DNA from: JALHRI01 sp044351685
Lineage (GTDB): Bacteria; Pseudomonadota; Alphaproteobacteria; Rickettsiales; UBA3002
NCBI GenBank assembly: GCA_044351685.1
Contig: JBILFK010000042.1
Span: 1-9,845, forward strand
Length of the DNA stretch: 9,845 nt
Direction: 5' to 3'
Shown: positions 7,169 to 9,845 of the stretch, piece by piece
How positions within the stretch are numbered: position 1 is the stretch's first letter
How the letters are laid out: each line of letters starts with the position of its first letter
The notes under the pieces: generated by a model
What the model was told of the DNA's origin: nothing
What the model saw: the letters and a program-made list of their open reading frames with translations, nothing else
Databases searched by the model: none
Position numbers and translations under genes: made by a program

Positions 7169-7411
7169 ATGAATGATTCACGTATTTCTTCTGGCAACCC
7201 GTTTCTGCGTGCCTCGCAGGAATTGAAGGCCACGGGCAAAATCAATCGCCCGGCGGCACAGGAAGCCACATCATCCAGCAAATCTCCGCGCGCGCGGCTT
7301 AATTTCATTCCTGATGAAGATTCCCTGTTAGGCATGATTGATCGCGCCCTGCAAGCCCTGTCGCGTGGGCTACACTGGGATCGCGGCTCGATTCTGAACC
7401 TGCTGGTTTAA
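7169..7411 (+). CDS. Small conserved-looking protein of unknown function
   Basis: An 80-residue protein I do not recognise with certainty. The first half (about residues 1-45) is rich in Ser, Ala, Lys and Arg and looks disordered. The second half, from NFIPDEDSLLGMIDRALQAL to the C-terminal end WDRGSILNLLV, looks folded: a likely amphipathic helix followed by a Trp-containing hydrophobic tail. There is no signal peptide, membrane segment or metal motif. Reasons to think it real: it fills the gap between two same-strand genes, its codon use resembles its neighbours, and the C-terminal part has the patterned hydrophobicity of a real domain. Reasons for caution: no Shine-Dalgarno sequence precedes ATG 7169, and the length is short. 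A TAAATT six bases before the ATG could be a -10 element for a leaderless message, without a clear -35. Glutaryl-CoA dehydrogenase starts 60 bp downstream. No function is assigned. Confidence 0.7.
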   Translation: MNDSRISSGNPFLRASQELKATGKINRPAAQEATSSSKSPRARLNFIPDEDSLLGMIDRALQALSRGLHWDRGSILNLLV

Positions 7412-7462
7412 CGCTAATTCACTTGCGATTTTTTGTTGGCCGTGCTGATGTTTCCTAATGAT

Positions 7463-7467
7463 GGAGG
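7463..7467 (+). promoter_or_regulatory. Ribosome binding site that sets the gcdH start
   Basis: GGAGG lies 4 nt before ATG 7472, the best Shine-Dalgarno match in the window. It shows that the in-frame TTG codons at 7433 and 7436 and the ATG at 7448 are not the true start. Confidence 0.75.
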
Positions 7468-7471
7468 CCGC

Positions 7472-8659
7472 ATGAAAACCGTGTTCAACTGGGAAGACCC
7501 ACTGCAACTCACCAGCCAGCTCTCGGATGAAGAGCGCATGGTCGCAGAAAGTGCGCGTGGTTTTGCACGCAGCCGCCTTTACCCGGGCATTATCGAAGCC
7601 AATCGGCATGAAGTGTTTGATAAAGACATTATGCGCGATATGGGCGCGCAGGGCTTGCTTGGCTCGACCATTCAGGGCTATGGCTGCGCGGGCGTTAGCC
7701 ATGTAGCTTACGGCCTTATTGCGCGCGAAATCGAATGGGTGGATTCTGGCTACCGTTCTGCGCTTTCGGTGCAATCGTCGCTCGTGATGCACCCTATTTA
7801 TGAATTTGGCAGCGAAGAACAAAAACAGCGATTTTTGCCAAAACTTGCCACCGCCGAACTGATTGGTTGTTTTGGCCTTACTGAACCCGATCATGGCTCT
7901 GACCCTGGCGGCATGAAAATGCGCGCCGTAAAGGTGGATGGCGGCTATAAACTTACGGGTTCTAAAACCTGGATTACCAATTCGCCCATCGCGGATATTT
8001 GCATTGTATGGGCAAAAGTATTTGGCGATAGCACCATTCCTGACGGCACCATTCGTGGCTTTATCGTGGAACGTGGCAAGGGCGTAGAAACGCCAAAAAT
8101 CGAAGGCAAGCTCAGCCTTCGTGCTTCGGTGACCGGCATGATTATGCTGGATGAAGCGTTTGTTCCCGATGCCAACCATTTAAACGTTAGTGGCCTGAAA
8201 GGCCCATTTTCATGCCTGAATAAGGCACGTTATGGGATTTCGTGGGGGGCGCTGGGTGCTGCACAGCACTGCATGGAAATTGCCCGCGATTATACGCTGA
8301 ACCGCCATCAATTCGATAAGCCACTTGCCGCGAATCAGCTGATTCAGAAAAAACTGGCCGACATGATGGTGGAAATTGCGCTCGCACTGCAAGGCGCATT
8401 TCGCGTTGGCCGATTGCTCGATAGTGGCGAGTGGAACCCGGAGATGATCTCGATCGTGAAGCGCAATAGCTGCGGAAAATCGCTCGATATTGCCCGCGTA
8501 TGCCGCGATATGCTGGGCGGCAACGGCATTTCCGATGAATACCACGTCATGCGCCACATGCTGAACCTTGAAGCCGTGAACACCTACGAAGGCACGCACG
8601 ATATTCATGCACTTATTTTGGGGCGCGCCATTACTGGCCTGCAAGCATTCAGTGGATAA
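7472..8659 (+). CDS. gcdH: Glutaryl-CoA dehydrogenase
   Basis: An FAD enzyme of the acyl-CoA dehydrogenase family that oxidises and decarboxylates glutaryl-CoA to crotonyl-CoA and CO2 in lysine, tryptophan and glutarate breakdown, passing electrons to ETF. From ATG 7472 it has 395 residues, the normal length. The catalytic base is Glu373 in NTYEGTHDIHALILGR near the C-terminus. Arg95 in DSGYRSALSVQSSLVMHPIY matches the arginine that binds the substrate's distal carboxylate, which distinguishes this enzyme from short-chain acyl-CoA dehydrogenases. Flavin-site segments ELIGCFGLTEPDHGSDPGG and KTWITNSPIADI are intact, as is IEGKLSLRASVTG. The start is chosen for GGAGG 4 nt upstream. No etfAB, CoA-transferase or crotonase gene is in the window, so its partners are elsewhere. 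The stop codon lies inside the start of hisN. Confidence 0.97.
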   Translation: MKTVFNWEDPLQLTSQLSDEERMVAESARGFARSRLYPGIIEANRHEVFDKDIMRDMGAQGLLGSTIQGYGCAGVSHVAYGLIAREIEWVDSGYRSALSVQSSLVMHPIYEFGSEEQKQRFLPKLATAELIGCFGLTEPDHGSDPGGMKMRAVKVDGGYKLTGSKTWITNSPIADICIVWAKVFGDSTIPDGTIRGFIVERGKGVETPKIEGKLSLRASVTGMIMLDEAFVPDANHLNVSGLKGPFSCLNKARYGISWGALGAAQHCMEIARDYTLNRHQFDKPLAANQLIQKKLADMMVEIALALQGAFRVGRLLDSGEWNPEMISIVKRNSCGKSLDIARVCRDMLGGNGISDEYHVMRHMLNLEAVNTYEGTHDIHALILGRAITGLQAFSG

Positions 8660-9434
8660 GTTCATTCTGTTTGCCCACCGGCTTGCCGATGCTTCTGGCG
8701 AAGCTATTGCGCCGTTTCTGGAAACTGCACCTGATATTGAAATGAAGGCCGATAATTCGCCGGTTTCTATGGCCGATAAACAAGCCGAACAGGTGATGCG
8801 TGAAATGATCGCGGCAGAATTCCCCGAACATGCCACTTACGGCGAAGAATTTGGCATTACCCTTGCCCAATCGGGCGCAAAGCAACACCGCTACACATGG
8901 GTGCTTGACCCAATTGATGGCACCCGCGCCTTTATCGAAGGCAAAAAAGAATGGGGAACGCTGATTGCGCTATGCGATGAAGGGGTGCCAGTGTTAGGCA
9001 TGCTGAATCAACCCGCCACCGGCGAGCGCTGGCTTGGGGTGCACGGGCAACCGACTATTTATCAAAAAAGCACAGCGCGCACGCGCCCATGTGAAACACT
9101 TGGTGAAGCTGAAATTTCCACCACTTCCGCGATGTACTTTACTCCACCGCAGGCTTCGCGCTTTATTAAACTCGCACAGGCTTGCAGGCATGTGGTGCGC
9201 GATGGCGATTGCTATGCTTACGGCTTACTGGCGCGTGGCGCACGCGACATCGTGGCCGATGCCGGCCTGAAACCTTACGATATTCTGGCACTTGTGCCGA
9301 TTATTCACGGCGCTGGCGGTGTAATCACAACATGGGAAGGCAAACCTGTAACGCTTACCGATTATGCAAACGTTATCGCAACAGGCGATACACGCTTGCA
9401 TGAAAAGGCGCTGGCGCTATTACAGGGTGCATGA
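8652..9434 (+). CDS. hisN: Histidinol-phosphatase, inositol monophosphatase family
   Basis: Hydrolyses L-histidinol phosphate to histidinol, the next-to-last stage of histidine synthesis. From GTG 8652 it has 260 residues, normal for HisN. Metal-binding residues are Glu65 in GEEFG, Asp86 and Asp89 in VLDPIDGTRAF, and Asp210 in GLKPYDILALVP. The PYD form of this last motif, with GDCYAYGLLARG before it and IIHGAGGVITTWEG after it, points to HisN rather than a general inositol-phosphatase. Start choice: GTG 8652 overlaps the end of gcdH by 8 bp and gives a typical N-terminus (FILFAHRLADASGEAI). An upstream in-frame ATG at 8607 would add 15 unlike residues and a 53-bp overlap, so it is less likely. 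No clear Shine-Dalgarno sequence precedes the GTG; translation is probably coupled to gcdH. No other his gene is present, so substrate remains a family-based call. Confidence 0.92.
   Translation: MDKFILFAHRLADASGEAIAPFLETAPDIEMKADNSPVSMADKQAEQVMREMIAAEFPEHATYGEEFGITLAQSGAKQHRYTWVLDPIDGTRAFIEGKKEWGTLIALCDEGVPVLGMLNQPATGERWLGVHGQPTIYQKSTARTRPCETLGEAEISTTSAMYFTPPQASRFIKLAQACRHVVRDGDCYAYGLLARGARDIVADAGLKPYDILALVPIIHGAGGVITTWEGKPVTLTDYANVIATGDTRLHEKALALLQGA
9424..9427 (+). promoter_or_regulatory. Ribosome binding site for trmFO
   Basis: AGGG ends 3 nt before ATG 9431, within the last codons of hisN. Short spacing, but it agrees with the ATGA overlap start. Confidence 0.45.
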
Positions 9435-9845
9435 GCAACGAATTACACATTATTGGCGCCGGGCTGGCGGGAAGTGAAGCCGCATGGCAAGCCGCCGAGC
9501 GCGGCGTGCGCGTAGTGCTGCACGAAATGCGCGGCGTAAAACCAACCCACGCACACCACACCGATGGCTGCGCCGAATTGGTATGCTCGAATTCTTTCCG
9601 TTCCGATGACCACACGCGCAATGCGGTTGGCCTGCTGCACGAAGAAATGCGCCGCTGCAACTCGATTATTCTGCGCTGTGCTGATGCCCACAAAGTGCCT
9701 GCTGGTGGAGCGCTTGCGGTGGACCGCGATGGGTTTTCGCAGGCTGTTACCGAAGCGCTGACGGCTCACCCGAACATCACCATCAGCCGCGAAGAAATTG
9801 AAGCCTTGCCCATGAGCGGCCAGTGGATTATTGCTACCGGCCCTC
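9431..9845 (+). CDS. trmFO: Folate-dependent tRNA (uracil-54-C5-) methyltransferase, 5' part
   Basis: TrmFO makes 5-methyluridine at tRNA position 54 using methylenetetrahydrofolate and FAD, in place of the SAM-dependent TrmA found in E. coli. Only 138 codons are present and the frame is open to the right edge; the full family length is about 440-470 residues. The N-terminus ELHIIGAGLAGSEAAWQAAE has the dinucleotide-binding GxGxxG (Gly9, Gly11, Gly14), followed by VVLHEMRG. AELVCSNSFRSDD (48-60) is the TrmFO signature, with Cys52 matching the flavin-linked cysteine described at position 53 in the Bacillus enzyme. NAVGLLHEEMRRCNSII and PAGGALAVDRDGFS are also typical of the family. The ATG overlaps the hisN stop by 4 bp (ATGA), so translation is coupled. 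GidA/MnmG is related but lacks the VCSNS motif. Confidence 0.96.
   Translation, partial: MSNELHIIGAGLAGSEAAWQAAERGVRVVLHEMRGVKPTHAHHTDGCAELVCSNSFRSDDHTRNAVGLLHEEMRRCNSIILRCADAHKVPAGGALAVDRDGFSQAVTEALTAHPNITISREEIEALPMSGQWIIATGP

Noticed and set aside
7433..7471. An upstream TTG start adding 13 residues to glutaryl-CoA dehydrogenase
   Set aside because: ATG 7472 has GGAGG 4 nt upstream and gives the usual N-terminus for the family.
7370..8179. A 269-codon open frame on the minus strand opposite gcdH
   Set aside because: It lies across a well-supported glutaryl-CoA dehydrogenase gene, has a composition rich in Ala, His, Arg and Phe typical of reading GC-skewed codons backwards, and shows no recognisable domain.
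8210..8836. A 208-codon minus-strand open frame opposite the end of gcdH and start of hisN
   Set aside because: It spans two real genes on the other strand, has no ribosome site or family motif, and is explained as a shadow of their codon use.
9276..9284. Tyr in place of the usual Trp in the second metal motif (PYD, not PWD) of the phosphatase
   Set aside because: This form is normal for the HisN branch, so it supports the assignment and is not an anomaly.
1..9845. Search for tRNA, rRNA, CRISPR arrays, insertion sequences, long repeats and riboswitches
   Set aside because: Nothing was seen by eye; genes fill nearly all of the window and the gaps (26, 2, 46-67, 38 and 60 bp) are too small for most such elements.

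Overview
The window looks like ordinary chromosomal sequence from an alphaproteobacterium of moderate GC content (about half G+C by eye). The gene content supports this: a two-domain GlnE followed immediately by a Bcp/PrxQ peroxiredoxin, a folate-dependent TrmFO, a stand-alone HisN-type histidinol-phosphatase and a glutaryl-CoA dehydrogenase. The taxonomic call is inference from gene families. I see no phage, plasmid, transposon, CRISPR or RNA gene. Coding density is very high and no gene-free stretch is longer than about 60 bases.

Left part (2-4196): the minus-strand 5' part of a membrane-anchored AsmA/YhdP-like (DUF3971) protein runs off the left edge. It is divergent from glnE with only 26 bp between the start codons. 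glnE (nitrogen control through glutamine synthetase adenylylation) is followed after 2 bp by a thioredoxin-dependent peroxiredoxin.

Middle (4182-7130): a minus-strand zinc-less class III sirtuin overlaps the 3' end of the peroxiredoxin gene by 15 bp. It is divergent from dadA, a D-amino acid dehydrogenase. dadA is coupled by a TAATG junction to an alpha/beta hydrolase of unknown substrate.

Right part (7169-9845): an unrecognised 80-residue protein, then a tight cluster of glutaryl-CoA dehydrogenase (lysine/tryptophan catabolism), hisN (histidine synthesis; 8-bp overlap) and trmFO (tRNA m5U54 formation; 4-bp overlap, cut by the right edge). These have no obvious shared pathway, so the cluster is probably a co-transcribed housekeeping string.

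I found no convincing novel system. The points most worth a second look are the peroxiredoxin's missing canonical resolving cysteine with a candidate substitute at Cys88, the unknown 80-residue protein, the zinc-less sirtuin with Tyr/Arg acyl-pocket residues, and the compact divergent and convergent gene junctions.
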